Notes: a model not told the origin generated them from the sequence alone. DNA of 64,000 bases from Protula sp. h YS-2021 (GCA_949752745.1 OX457027.1:13175556-13239555); one strand, 5' to 3'. Positions 53,067 through 61,430 are shown, counted from the first letter of the stretch. Program-made: numbers and translations.

Positions 53067-53718
53067 CTTGACTGCGAATGGTCAAATGAGTTGGTTCTTG
53101 TTCATACACTGCCTTATCAATATATACATAATGTGTATCTTTTGGTAAAATGCCTGTACGAATACGTAGTTGATCATTTGTCTTTGGTTTTAAATCAATG
53201 AATAGATAATCATGGGGTTTGCTGGTAGCATCTTGATAGGCTTCTATGAGAAATTGAGATCTTCCAGGATACATTTGCCGCGCCAATGTACTAATTTGTT
53301 GACTGTCTCTCGGATTTTTAAACAGAATGATATAATGTGTATTCAAACTAATATTTCGCATCTCTTTCCCATGATGGAATAAATTATGCACAATAAAGAT
53401 AATGCTTAGATTTTGATGACTGCTGCCAACACTAAAGAGACGTGTCATACGCTCATCACTATGACATTTCGTCATTAAGTCATCAATGATAAGTAAGTTT
53501 GGTTTCTTCGGGTTAAAACGCTCTTCAATGTCATCTGGAATGCCTTGGTAAAATTCCACGCCTTTCATTCCCTTGTACAAAGGCTGATCTGCTGCATAGA
53601 GCCATAAAATGCTTTTTGGAGAGGGTTGAATCAACTTTTGTTCTAGAATTTCCTTCACCAGAGACGTTTTGCCACTGCCTGTAGGTCCAGAGACTAAACA
53701 TGTAAATGGATGCTTCAT
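53059..53718 (-). CDS. FtsK/HerA-type genome-packaging ATPase
   Basis: 219 aa from ATG 53718. Walker A GPTGSGKTSL, Walker B NLLIIDDL, and IIFIVHNLFHHG. Nearly identical to the A copy. ATGA overlap with the integrase stop. Confidence 0.9.
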   Translation of the reverse strand: MKHPFTCLVSGPTGSGKTSLVKEILEQKLIQPSPKSILWLYAADQPLYKGMKGVEFYQGIPDDIEERFNPKKPNLLIIDDLMTKCHSDERMTRLFSVGSSHQNLSIIFIVHNLFHHGKEMRNISLNTHYIILFKNPRDSQQISTLARQMYPGRSQFLIEAYQDATSKPHDYLFIDLKPKTNDQLRIRTGILPKDTHYVYIDKAVYEQEPTHLTIRSQDV

Positions 53719-54818
53719 TGTTGAATGTCTGTTTCTTTCACCCAACTGTTAAACTTGTTTGGCCAACCTAGCCACTTGACAAATAATTCTTTCACACCTC
53801 CTCGTCTTTTACGTGTTTTCAAGACCTTTTCAATTCTATAAATAGATTCAATATCTTTGGTCACTTTCTGCAGTTCTTCTTCATAGAAATGGCCATCAAT
53901 ATCTTCGTCTAGAAAGTCTTTCACACGATACAAATGTATTCCTTGCTTCTTACAACGATGTGTGACAATGAAGACTTCTTGCGTCCATTTGATGTGATAA
54001 TCGCGTTGAAACACATATTTAATGTGGGAAATGCGAACATGATCGCCAATGTTAAATTTATACTTCTTCTTCTTCTTCGGTTTCAATTTCAGTTTGTCGA
54101 CATACATATACTTCCACACTTTTGATTCGTTGTCTTTACGAATCTCGGCTGGAGCATATTTATTAGGAAGAGAACCATGAGGTCTATGGTTGTAATTGTA
54201 CACCAAGTCTGGAAGAATGTCTACGTAGCGGTAGGTTTGATTATGTAGAAAATACCGATACATCATTCCCTTCAGAGTACGAATGACTCTTTCAGCAAAG
54301 TTGGCTTTGGTTTCATTCTTTGTGGTATAAGCATGAATTCCTTCTTTCTTCAAAAATGCTTTTACCCATCTGTTTTTAAATTCTGTTCCTTTATCAGACC
54401 TTAGAGTTCGCGGTCTTCGTCGTGTGTCATGAAAAATCTTTTGGAAAGCTTGTATGACGCTGGTATGTGATTTATTAGGTATTGGCTGTACCCAGACATA
54501 TTTGGAAAACACATCAATGACAATGAGTAAAAAGCGTATGTCATCATTATAGGGAGCTATGTTTCCCATATCAGCCAAATCAATATCCCACATATCATCA
54601 ATACCACGTGTAATCACACGTTGTCTTTTGAACCTGTATTTGACAGGTTGTAGTAAACTGAAAGCATCTTGATCCTGCAGCCATTTCTTCACTTGTGACT
54701 GTGTGACTGGTTGATCATGTTTTCTTACGATGTGATACAGTTTGTAAGGACCAGCAAATGCTCCAGGCTGTCCAGGTTTGAAGTAGATATTGGTCAAGTA
54801 GTCTTTCCACGTTGACAT
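53715..54818 (-). CDS. int: Retroviral-type integrase with C-terminal chromodomain
   Basis: 367 aa from ATG 54818, which aligns with A; the frame extends upstream to 54869 without support. DDE residues lie in DMWDIDLADM, LRSDKGTEFKNRW and NFAERVIRTLKG; chromodomain YRIEKVL...VKWLGWPNKFNSWV. Intact. Confidence 0.95.
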   Translation of the reverse strand: MSTWKDYLTNIYFKPGQPGAFAGPYKLYHIVRKHDQPVTQSQVKKWLQDQDAFSLLQPVKYRFKRQRVITRGIDDMWDIDLADMGNIAPYNDDIRFLLIVIDVFSKYVWVQPIPNKSHTSVIQAFQKIFHDTRRRPRTLRSDKGTEFKNRWVKAFLKKEGIHAYTTKNETKANFAERVIRTLKGMMYRYFLHNQTYRYVDILPDLVYNYNHRPHGSLPNKYAPAEIRKDNESKVWKYMYVDKLKLKPKKKKKYKFNIGDHVRISHIKYVFQRDYHIKWTQEVFIVTHRCKKQGIHLYRVKDFLDEDIDGHFYEEELQKVTKDIESIYRIEKVLKTRKRRGGVKELFVKWLGWPNKFNSWVKETDIQQ

Positions 54819-54856
54819 GATGAATGAAAAAACACGTCTGAACAGAACAGCTTTTA

Positions 54857-54863
54857 TTTTATA
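54857..54863 (-). promoter_or_regulatory. TATA box upstream of integrase in B
   Basis: The minus strand reads GTTATAAAATAAAAG, starting about 45 nt before the ATG. The A copy has GTTGTAAGAC at the matching place, so the box is lost or weak there. Confidence 0.45.
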
Positions 54864-54925
54864 ACTCAACCAACATCACTTAACTAACATACATTTATAA
54901 CTTAACTAACAAGTTTTTTTTTTTT

Positions 54926-55258
54926 TTACAAATCAAGTATAGATACAATGGTATGAATAACTGGAGACCATTGGTCTTCAATGAACACTAACCAATGACT
55001 GAGTTCATCCAATGTAATAGCATCTACACCATATTTCTCACAACGTTGATTTGCATTCTCTAACACTTTATCTAAATGCATGTAATATTTAGCTTCATTC
55101 CAATATGTATAAACAGATGCAAAATGACAAGTATGTTCTTGACACTCTTCATGTTGACAAGCAGGACAGACTAAATATGCAAACCTTTTTACAGCTGATA
55201 ACATTTCTTCACAATAAGCTTTTTGCACAATATATTGTCTCAGTGTCATGTCCGCCAT
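54926..55258 (-). CDS. Small Cys-rich protein, unknown (also in A)
   Basis: 110 aa from ATG 55258: MTLRQYIVQKAYCEEMLSAV, CPACQHEECQEHTCH (putative zinc site), and end TIVSILDL. Orthologue at 18051-18383. Confidence 0.55.
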   Translation of the reverse strand: MADMTLRQYIVQKAYCEEMLSAVKRFAYLVCPACQHEECQEHTCHFASVYTYWNEAKYYMHLDKVLENANQRCEKYGVDAITLDELSHWLVFIEDQWSPVIHTIVSILDL

Positions 55259-55359
55259 TGTGCAGTCTTGAATCAATGCAACACAAGTTAAACATACTTC
55301 AAATTTACATGTCCACACGTCTGCACACCATGACGGTTGGCAAGCAAATGAAAAAGTCT

Positions 55360-55797
55360 CTAACCCTCACACAACATTTCTAACAACTTTCCCATAATAT
55401 TCTGACCAGGATATACAGATGACACATGTTTCACACCAGCTCCCCACCAATGATCATACGTTGCTTCAACTAAAGTTTTGTCTTTACATTCTTTCAATTT
55501 GTTGCGAAACAATACACACTGATCCAGTTTGACTTGTAAAACATCTTGCATTTTACTTCTCTTCACTGTATGCCATAAAGGACATGGTTTTATCCCTTTA
55601 GCAATACGTTTCGCTTCATATCCATTTCTGGATGACACAATGGCTGAAGCAATATCTGGACGGTGATGAAACACTGCTTTCTCATATTGATACATCGCTT
55701 CACTTGAGTTGAACACATATCCATACTTTTCAAGTCGTGTTGGAAACATGTTTGAAAGAACGTCCTTGTGACCACTGAATAGTACAAGATTCTCCAT
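55360..55797 (-). CDS. NADAR-domain protein (YbiA/DUF1768 family), only in element B
   Basis: 145 aa, a full-length single NADAR domain. Family landmarks are LSNMFPT (14-20), FNSSEAMYQYEKA (29-41, with the conserved Glu33), PLWHTVKRSKMQDVLQVKL (73-91), LVEATYDHWWGAGV (109-122) and YPGQNIMGKLLEML (129-142). NADAR enzymes are N-glycosidases acting on ribosyl substrates; some bacterial and phage members reverse guanine ADP-ribosylation of DNA. It sits among accessory genes next to the TIR, absent from the same place in A, so it was gained or lost as cargo. A role against host NAD/ADP-ribose-based defence is inference. Confidence 0.85.
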   Translation of the reverse strand: MENLVLFSGHKDVLSNMFPTRLEKYGYVFNSSEAMYQYEKAVFHHRPDIASAIVSSRNGYEAKRIAKGIKPCPLWHTVKRSKMQDVLQVKLDQCVLFRNKLKECKDKTLVEATYDHWWGAGVKHVSSVYPGQNIMGKLLEMLCEG

Positions 55798-55812
55798 GAT
55801 GACTTTGCTTCT

Positions 55813-55944
55813 TTATTCTGACATGTTGGTTTCTTCCTGTAATAAAATATCTTTTAATATATTTGCTGCCTCTTCTATCATGTTCTTTCTTTGTTTACGT
55901 TGAAACCACTCACATAAAACTAAATTTGCTAGTAAGAAAAACAT
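55813..55944 (-). CDS. Possible 43-aa microprotein with hydrophobic N-terminus
   Basis: ATG at 55944: MFFLLANLVLCEWFQRKQRK, then a helical acidic tail ending NMSE. It would be a single-span membrane peptide. It overlaps the candidate intron and second exon of the next gene upstream, so only one of the two readings may be real. Confidence 0.3.
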   Translation of the reverse strand: MFFLLANLVLCEWFQRKQRKNMIEEAANILKDILLQEETNMSE

Positions 55945-56013
55945 TGTTATGTCTTTGAGAAACAATTCACTATGTTGTCATAAACATGTTTAAAAAGGTT
56001 TTATATAACTTAC
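55837..56013 (-). other. Candidate 177-nt spliceosomal intron
   Basis: On the minus strand CAG|GTAAGT (donor, intron from 56013) and TTTTATTACAG|GAAGAA (acceptor, intron to 55837). Exon phase is 0, and the second exon adds seven codons and a TAA (55836-55813). Confidence 0.45.
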
Positions 56014-56322
56014 CTGATAAAGCTGCTCGGTTTCCTCTTCTTCTTTACAACAATCTCTCAAATGATCAACTACGGTGAAATATACTTCTACATCAGTACG
56101 AGCAGAATAAAGTGCAGAATCAAAGTCAAAGTCAAGATCTTCTTCTATTCCAATTTTATGACATTCTCCAAGAAATCTTGAATGCAGTTCAATCACATCA
56201 AGACTATGATGTACAACATCCCAAAAAGCGTCCAAATGATAAAGTTGATAGTCTGGAGTGCCACAGCAAGCAAGTTTAGCAATCATCAAGTCAATATAAG
56301 CATTTTTAAAACATGCGTCCAT
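55990..56322 (-). CDS. Small element-specific protein of the 'F..Y-D' family, possibly spliced
   Basis: 110 codons unspliced: MDACFKNAYIDLMIAKLACC, YQLYHLDAFWDVVHHSLDV, then an acidic end. It matches the 18383-18670 gene of A in layout. The last codons before the stop contain a perfect splice donor (see 55837-56013); splicing would replace the seven-residue end. Unknown function. Confidence 0.45.
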   Translation of the reverse strand: MDACFKNAYIDLMIAKLACCGTPDYQLYHLDAFWDVVHHSLDVIELHSRFLGECHKIGIEEDLDFDFDSALYSARTDVEVYFTVVDHLRDCCKEEEETEQLYQVSYIKPF

Positions 56323-56340
56323 CTTGTTTCAGTGTCACTT

Positions 56341-56964
56341 TTACTTTGCTTCACTGACTTTAAGTACTCCACACTTGCCGCAGAAGTTGTTTGGTTCACA
56401 CAACTTGCAATTATATTTGTGACAGTGGCAATGATAATCTTCCACATATCCACAAGCACCACAATACTCGCAGGTAAGTCCAAGTTGATTTTGTACGTTC
56501 ATATTCTCCAACTGAACTTCAGCCAGTCTTTTCTTGGATAGCTTTGACACCTTCATCCGACCATCCTTTTGCAGCTTGATAGGAGTTATGGCATGACATT
56601 CCGTACATGGTAACAAGACTGAGTTAATGTTATCCATCTCCTGAAGCAATGTCTCCCATTCACCATCATCCATGTTGATGTACTTCGTATATCCTTGTCC
56701 GTGAAGTAGTGTTGTATGTGCAAAAGTTATATAGCGCTTACCCAAGATTGGAATGACTTCCAGCCACTTCGTTTGTGTTAAGTATACTTTGAAGCCAATG
56801 GTGTATAAATTTCTAAATTTCTCACATATACACTTCCACGAACATGGTGATAAAGCAACCCAATGCCCTCCACGTTTGATTCGTAGAAATTGTCCAAATT
56901 TTCCATGCTGCACAGTAATGGTTACGTTTTCACTAATTTTAAAGCTGCTTGTCTTCTTCTCCAT
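56341..56964 (-). CDS. Paired PC4-like-domain protein with zinc-ribbon-like C-terminus, copy 1
   Basis: 207 aa from ATG 56964. FKISENVTITVQHGKFGQFL with WVALSPCSWKCICEKF; WLEVIPILGKRYITFAHTT with YINMDDGEWETLLQEMDNI; then CEYCG, CHCHKYNCKLC, CGKCG. Second member of a tandem pair. Confidence 0.6.
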   Translation of the reverse strand: MEKKTSSFKISENVTITVQHGKFGQFLRIKRGGHWVALSPCSWKCICEKFRNLYTIGFKVYLTQTKWLEVIPILGKRYITFAHTTLLHGQGYTKYINMDDGEWETLLQEMDNINSVLLPCTECHAITPIKLQKDGRMKVSKLSKKRLAEVQLENMNVQNQLGLTCEYCGACGYVEDYHCHCHKYNCKLCEPNNFCGKCGVLKVSEAK

Positions 56965-56989
56965 GGTTACACAATGATAACTTCACTAC

Positions 56990-56997
56990 CTTTTATG
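56990..56997 (-). promoter_or_regulatory. TATA-like box (CATAAAAG) of copy 1
   Basis: The minus strand reads GGACATAAAAGGTAGTGAAG, starting 33 nt before the ATG. Confidence 0.45.
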
Positions 56998-57078
56998 TCC
57001 AACTATATATCCAAACATTTTGCAAAGTTTTGAATTCACTTCAACTCATCCATCGTGAAATCGAGCAAGTTCTGACTT

Positions 57079-57729
57079 CTACTTTGCTTCACAGACTTTA
57101 AGTACTCCACACTTGCCGCAGAAGTTGTTTGGTTCACACATCTTGCAATTATACTTGTGACAGTGGCAATGATAATCCTCCACATATCCACAAGCACCAC
57201 AATAGTCGCAGGTAAGTCCAAGTTGATTTTGTACGTTCATGTTCTCCAACTGAACTTCAGCCAGTCTTTTCTTGGATAGCTTTGACACCTTCATCCGACC
57301 ATCCTTTTGCAGCTTGATAGGAGTTATGACATGACATTCCTCACATGGCGATAGGGCTGAGTTGATGTTGTCCATCTCCTGAAGCAGTGTCTCCCATTCA
57401 CCATCATTCATGTTGATGTGATGTGTGTATTCTTTCCCTTCAAACCGTGACGTGCGCACAAAACTCACATAGCGCATATCCAAGTATGAAATGACTTCAA
57501 GCCACTTCGTTTGCGTTAAGTATAGTTTGAAGCCAATGTCGCGTAAATTTTTCAAGCTCTGGCACACAATCTTCCACAAAGATGGTGAATAAGCACACCA
57601 TCTCTCTCCACGTGTGATGCGTAGAAATGGCCCATATTCTCCATGCTCCACAGTAATGGTTAAATTAGCACTAATTTTAAAGCTGCTGCTGCTGCGCTGC
57701 GCTGCTGCGTTGCTTGTCTTGTTCTCCAT
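57079..57729 (-). CDS. Paired PC4-like-domain protein with zinc-ribbon-like C-terminus, copy 2
   Basis: 216 aa from ATG 57729 (MENKTSNAAAQRSSSSFKIS), the start being chosen because the TATA module lies just upstream. Domains: ANLTITVEHGEYGPFLRITR with WCAYSPSLWKIVCQSL; WLEVISYLDMRYVSFVRTS with INMNDGEWETLLQEMDNI; Cys cluster CDYCG, CHCHKYNCKMC, CGKCG. Its first half is closer to the A gene (18735-19355) than to copy 1, so the pair arose by duplication in the B lineage or was reduced in A. Confidence 0.6.
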   Translation of the reverse strand: MENKTSNAAAQRSSSSFKISANLTITVEHGEYGPFLRITRGERWCAYSPSLWKIVCQSLKNLRDIGFKLYLTQTKWLEVISYLDMRYVSFVRTSRFEGKEYTHHINMNDGEWETLLQEMDNINSALSPCEECHVITPIKLQKDGRMKVSKLSKKRLAEVQLENMNVQNQLGLTCDYCGACGYVEDYHCHCHKYNCKMCEPNNFCGKCGVLKVCEAK

Positions 57730-57806
57730 GACTGCCACAATGTATTGATGATCCACTCCCTCCAACTGTCTGCTGAGAAATGATTCCACTCTGCTGAGTT
57801 CACTCC

Positions 57807-57836
57807 CTTTTATACCCAACTATCTGCTGAGTCAGC
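57807..57836 (-). promoter_or_regulatory. TATA box with adjacent T-MARE-like site of copy 2
   Basis: TATAAAAG at 57807-57814 (minus; GGGTATAAAAGGGAGTGAA), and TGCTGAGTCAGC at 57825-57836 immediately upstream. Confidence 0.6.
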
Positions 57837-58244
57837 TTTCTTTTCAAAGAACTTGCAAACTTTTGAATTCACTTCAACTCGTCCATGGTTGAACCGAACA
57901 AGGTCTGATACATTATTTGGAACATCATCATCATAATGTAGAATAATTCTAGTAGCTACAACTAACATGAGGTCAGTTGCCCAAATTGTATTCGCGTTGA
58001 TAAATGCTAAATCAATGTTGTAAGTTGATAGTAAATGCAGTTCTTCACATTCATGTAGAAACGAGCGGATGAAACGATCTCTTGAAATAGCCTTTCCCAC
58101 AGCTTCCCAATGCAGATGCAAATTCTTCACTTGCAGCATCCAATCCGATTCAAAAGCAGGAAGCTTTGAAAACACATAGTCAATATAGTTCACTTTGAAG
58201 ACGTCATCCATAGTCATACATCTGTCAAGAAGTAATGCCGACAT
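57810..58244 (-). CDS. Small element-specific protein of the 'F..Y-D' family
   Basis: 144 aa from ATG 58244 (MSALLLDRCMTMDDVFKVNY). IDYVFSKLPAFESDWMLQVK, FLHECEELHLLSTYNIDLAF, IILHYDDDVP. Intact orthologue of the broken gene at 19429-19847. Helical; no known domain. Confidence 0.5.
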   Translation of the reverse strand: MSALLLDRCMTMDDVFKVNYIDYVFSKLPAFESDWMLQVKNLHLHWEAVGKAISRDRFIRSFLHECEELHLLSTYNIDLAFINANTIWATDLMLVVATRIILHYDDDVPNNVSDLVRFNHGRVEVNSKVCKFFEKKADSADSWV

Positions 58245-58270
58245 TGTGAAGTATTTTCTCGTCACTCTTC

Positions 58271-58278
58271 CTTTTATA
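58271..58278 (-). promoter_or_regulatory. TATA box of 57810-58244 gene
   Basis: The minus strand reads TATAAAAGGAAGAGTGAC, starting 34 nt before the ATG; 17 bases are the same as in the polB promoter of B. Confidence 0.7.
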
Positions 58279-58340
58279 AAACTTTGATGGTATATGGTGT
58301 GTAACTTGTTCAAACTTATTCAATACTCGTTCAAAATTGT

Positions 58341-58474
58341 TGACTCAGCAGAATGTATCACTAGTTGACTAGTTGACATGTTTCACTCATGCTTTTATGC
58401 TACTTCAATGTAATCAAAATATGGTGTGTAACTTTTCAAACTTGCTCAAAAATGTTAAAATTGCTGACTCAGCA
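58341..58474. promoter_or_regulatory. T-MARE/AP-1 sites in right TIR of B
   Basis: Perfect TGCTGACTCAGCA at 58462-58474 and half-site TGACTCAGCA at 58341-58350. Confidence 0.6.
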
Positions 58475-58675
58475 GAATTTTACTTATGTATATGAATGTC
58501 TCACTTACAGTTGTGAAGTTGTACAGCTGTAAAGCAGAGACATCTAGCGGTGAAGTCAAATGGTCTGCCAAATGGTATTGATCCGCCAACTAGACCTGAA
58601 ATGTGATAAAATGTATTCTCTCTCACACACACACACAGACAGACATGTTTTTTGCTTCATTTCATAATATAGGAT

Positions 58676-58691
58676 GGCCCTTAAAAGGGCC
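58676..58691 (-). terminator. Histone-type mRNA 3' stem-loop, right TIR of B
   Basis: The minus strand reads GGCCCTTTTAAGGGCC, identical to 43075-43090, 20 nt after the stop of the right TIR gene. Confidence 0.65.
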
Positions 58692-58710
58692 TGAAAGATT
58701 TTAGTATATA

Positions 58711-58980
58711 TCAGCAGCAGTTATGGGGTTGTCCCTCATATTCCAACCACACTTGACACTTGCAGTATCGTTGAGTCAGTGTTACTATGCGGTTGTTCCA
58801 CATAAATGTAATTACTACGTCAGGCTTCACTGCAGTGATTTGAGTTGGAAATTGTAGCACCTCCTCCAAAGCATATGTAATATCAGCTGCTTCAGCTTCA
58901 TCACGCATATTTACCCAGATGCAAACAGATTCATTCGCTTGAAACGCTGTTTCAATGATGATAGCTGGTGTGTTATCCAT
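58711..58980 (-). CDS. TIR-embedded gene, right copy, lacking the Cys-rich end
   Basis: 89 aa from ATG 58980: MDNTPAIIIETAFQANESVC, an alpha/beta-looking middle (EAADITYALEEVLQFPTQIT, VVITFMWNNRIV), then YCKCQVWLEYEGQPHNCC. The sequence after HNC jumps to the TGCTGATAT that follows the stop in the left arm, so ~250 bp encoding the multi-Cys part are deleted. The middle domain is missing from the left copy. The ancestral TIR gene carried both parts. Function unknown. Confidence 0.55.
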   Translation of the reverse strand: MDNTPAIIIETAFQANESVCIWVNMRDEAEAADITYALEEVLQFPTQITAVKPDVVITFMWNNRIVTLTQRYCKCQVWLEYEGQPHNCC

Positions 58981-59017
58981 GATGTGTCTGACGATGTGTA
59001 AGCCTCGAGTCACTACA

Positions 59018-59025
59018 CTTATATA
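59018..59025 (-). promoter_or_regulatory. TATA box of the right TIR gene
   Basis: TATATAAG on minus, mirror of 42682-42689. Confidence 0.6.
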
Positions 59026-59087
59026 CTATTTTATCATGCTGAATCGACGATTTCATCATGCTGATTCAACACAATTTTTCCTCTCCT

Positions 59088-59285
59088 GGGGGGGGGGGTC
59101 GGTACATAGTATATCCTAGGGGGGGGGTCAGTCCCGACTGCCGCCTAGGAGGGGGGGGGGGTCAGTCCCGGCTGCCACCTAGAAGGGGGGGTCGGTACAT
59201 AGTATATCCTAGGGGGGGGGGTCAGTCCCGACTGCCGCCTAGGAGGGGGGGGGGTCAGTCCCGACTGCCACCTAGGGGGGGTCAT
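59088..59285. repeat. G-tract cassette array, right TIR of B
   Basis: Mirror of 42420-42622: G runs with TCAGTCCCGACTGCCGCCTA-type and TCGGTACATAGTATATCCTA-type spacers. Confidence 0.88.
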
Positions 59286-59395
59286 GGCTTTTTAGGGTCT
59301 GTTGCCATGGTTACACTGATTGACAGGTGGAGTTAATTGGCTTCATGATGATTGACTCGGCCAAAACTATCAAACAACTTTCGCTCCAGACAGTA

Positions 59396-59642
59396 TGACG
59401 TCATCATGACGTCATCATGACGTCATGGATGGCCGCGCCTATCCTTACGCTTATCGTAACGTCACTTCCGGTCCAGACAACACTTCCGGTCCAGACAGTA
59501 TGACGTCACTTCCAGACAGTATGACGTCACTTCCAGACAGTATGACGTCACTTCCAGACAGTATGACGTCATCAAGTGGTCCAGACAGCACTTCCGGTCC
59601 AGACAGTATGACGTCACTTCCGGTCCAGACAGTATGACGTCA
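59396..59642. promoter_or_regulatory. Array of nine CRE palindromes and ETS sites, right TIR of B
   Basis: TGACGTCA at 59396, 59407, 59418, 59501, 59522, 59543, 59564, 59609 and 59635; the tenth is TAACGTCA at 59457. ETS cores ACTTCCGGT between them. Confidence 0.85.
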
Positions 59643-59676
59643 CAAAGTGCAGTAGAACTCTTGTTTAATACCTACT

Positions 59677-59682
59677 CCTCTT
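59677..59682. repeat. Target-site duplication of element B, right copy (CCTCTT)
   Basis: Matches 42018-42023. Confidence 0.9.
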
Positions 59683-59790
59683 TTCCCTATGAGGCCTCAT
59701 CGCCTCCTTCCCCCGTTTCTTTTCTCTGTGAGGCCTCATAGCCTCCTTTCCCCGTTTATTTTCTCTGTGAGGCCTCATCGCCTCAGAGGT
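59677..59790. repeat. 39-bp minisatellite, right part
   Basis: Continues the GAGGCCTCATCGCCTCC array interrupted by element B. Confidence 0.95.
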
Positions 59791-60024
59791 TCAGGCACAA
59801 CCATCAATCGAGTTATCACCAGCTGTTGATAAATCCGGCGAAGACTTCAAACATTCCTCGAATTTCTCTTTTTTAGTTGTCAAAAAGGAAATGAGCAGCT
59901 CATTCAATTTACCCAATGCACAGTCAACTGATTGGCTGTTATTGTTATTATTTAGCAGTTTGTTGAAATGCTTCACGGTGCTTACCAAACGATCTTGCAC
60001 ATACATCCTTTTAAAAATGGACAT
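59791..60024 (-). CDS. Short helical ORF next to the minisatellite, unknown
   Basis: 77 aa: MSIFKRMYVQDRLVSTVKHF, an Asn run, then KLNELLISFLTTKKEKFEEC. The pattern is reminiscent of the helical amino end of BEL/Pao-type gag proteins, but too short to be sure. The stop lies at the minisatellite edge. Confidence 0.2.
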   Translation of the reverse strand: MSIFKRMYVQDRLVSTVKHFNKLLNNNNNSQSVDCALGKLNELLISFLTTKKEKFEECLKSSPDLSTAGDNSIDGCA

Positions 60025-60189
60025 GAATTTAATTACTATTTTTTAAGTCCTAAAATTCCGACCACTCCATTTGTTGGATATTAATGGTTTACGTTTTACG
60101 ATCATATGGGATTGATTTTCGTTGGCTTTCTTGAACGTTTAATCTTTCAAAGTTATTCAACCAACGCTCATGGCCCTCGCTGTCTATGA

Positions 60190-60690
60190 ACTGTGCCCAT
60201 TAAAGAAATGGTTTAAGACCCAGGCATAGCTGTGCTCATGAACTTTGTTTATTCACATAAACGGTTTAAGATCCCGTCTTATTTGTATGCATGAACTGTG
60301 CTCTTTTACGTAAAGCCCTGACCTGCCACGGCTGTATGCACGAACTTTGCCTATTTACGTAAAGTGCTTAAGACCCCACCACTGCTGTATGGGTGAACTA
60401 TGCCTATTTACGTAAAGTGCTTAAGACCCCACCACTGCTGTATGGGTGACCTATGCCTATTTATGTAAAGTGCTTAAGACCCCACCACTGCTGTATGGGT
60501 GAACTATGCCCATTTACGTAAAGTGCTTAAGACCCCACCACGGCTGTATGCATGAACTATGCTCATTTACGTAAAGTCTTGACCTGCCACGGCTGTATGC
60601 ATGAACTATGCTTATTTACGTACATTGCTTAAGACTCCACCATGACTGTATTTATGAACTGTGCTCAGTTACATAAAGTGCTTAAGACTT
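60190..60690. repeat. 53-bp minisatellite (GCTTAAGACCCCACCACTGC type), ~9 copies
   Basis: TTAAGACCCCACCACTGC at ~60369, 60422, 60475 (53-bp steps), degenerating on both sides. Unrelated in sequence to the 53-bp array at 4.1 kb. Confidence 0.9.
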
Positions 60691-61280
60691 AAGAATCTAT
60701 TTACGAACTGTGCAACGAATCTACACAAATTGTTAAAGGAATTATCAAACGCTTCCATCCCAACACACAAGCGCGCACGCGTTCGCGCGCTCACGCACAA
60801 AATAAAATAATGGTATATAGCAGGCTGGATGACAGAAATACCCGCCCATGCCTGTGGTACCGAGTTGCAAAAATCTTCTTTTTTTATTGAAAACTCCCCC
60901 CTAATCAAGCTTATTAAGTTCATTATTTTTAAGTGCCGTTTGAGATGAGTCGTCATAACGTATTGCTCCCCAGGCAGTCGTGAAAAAAAGCAGCCATCGT
61001 CACTGCATGTTTTCTGTCTTTTTTTGCCAATTTTTTATTCACGTCTTTGACATTTGCATTGCAGTTTTTACGCATTCTATAATTAGCCTTTTTTTTTGTT
61101 TTGAAATGAAAGACCTGTTTGTTTATTGCAACTACAGTACAATTTCGACAACTCGAACCTCGCCGGATGCAGACTAAAGGTTTGAGTAAGTGAATATTTA
61201 AGCTATCGAAAATATGTTGCATAACAAATCATGGGACCAAAGAGACTGTAACCCAGGGGCGTCGAACTGCTGGATATACA
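60691..61280. other. No gene seen
   Basis: Short frames only. Confidence 0.4.
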
Positions 61281-61430
61281 CGTACAGACAAACAGGCAGG
61301 CAGACACACAGACAGACAGGCAGAGAGGCAGCCATATACACATTCAGACAAACACAGACACACAGACAGACACACAGACAGACACACAGACAGACACACA
61401 GACATACATCGGGACAGGGAGAGACACGCA
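61281..61430. repeat. (ACAGACAC)n-type microsatellite
   Basis: CAGACACACAGACAGACA-like run. Cys-rich frames on the complement are artefacts. Confidence 0.9.

Larger units (their letters stand above)
42024..59676. mobile_element. Polinton/Maverick element B, 17,653 bp
   Basis: AGTAGG...CCTACT termini, TIRs of 1,470 and 1,338 bp, 6-bp CCTCTT duplication, and the same gene order as element A. Extra content compared with A: a NADAR gene, a tandem duplicate of the zinc-ribbon gene, and a gene embedded in the TIRs. Polymerase, integrase, ATPase and protease look intact; MCP, penton and pX-like genes carry lesions. TIR sequence beyond the ends and C-tract cassettes differs from A, so this is a related family member inserted independently. 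Confidence 0.97.
58339..59676. repeat. Right terminal inverted repeat of element B (1,338 bp)
   Basis: Reverse complement of 42024-43493 with two indels inside the TIR gene and a shorter microsatellite. Ends AATACCTACT at 59676. Confidence 0.93.

Noticed and set aside
5249..59676. A and B as a segmental duplication of one locus
   Set aside because: They have different 6-bp target duplications, different flanks, TIRs differing beyond the tips and cassettes, and many coding differences. They are independent insertions.
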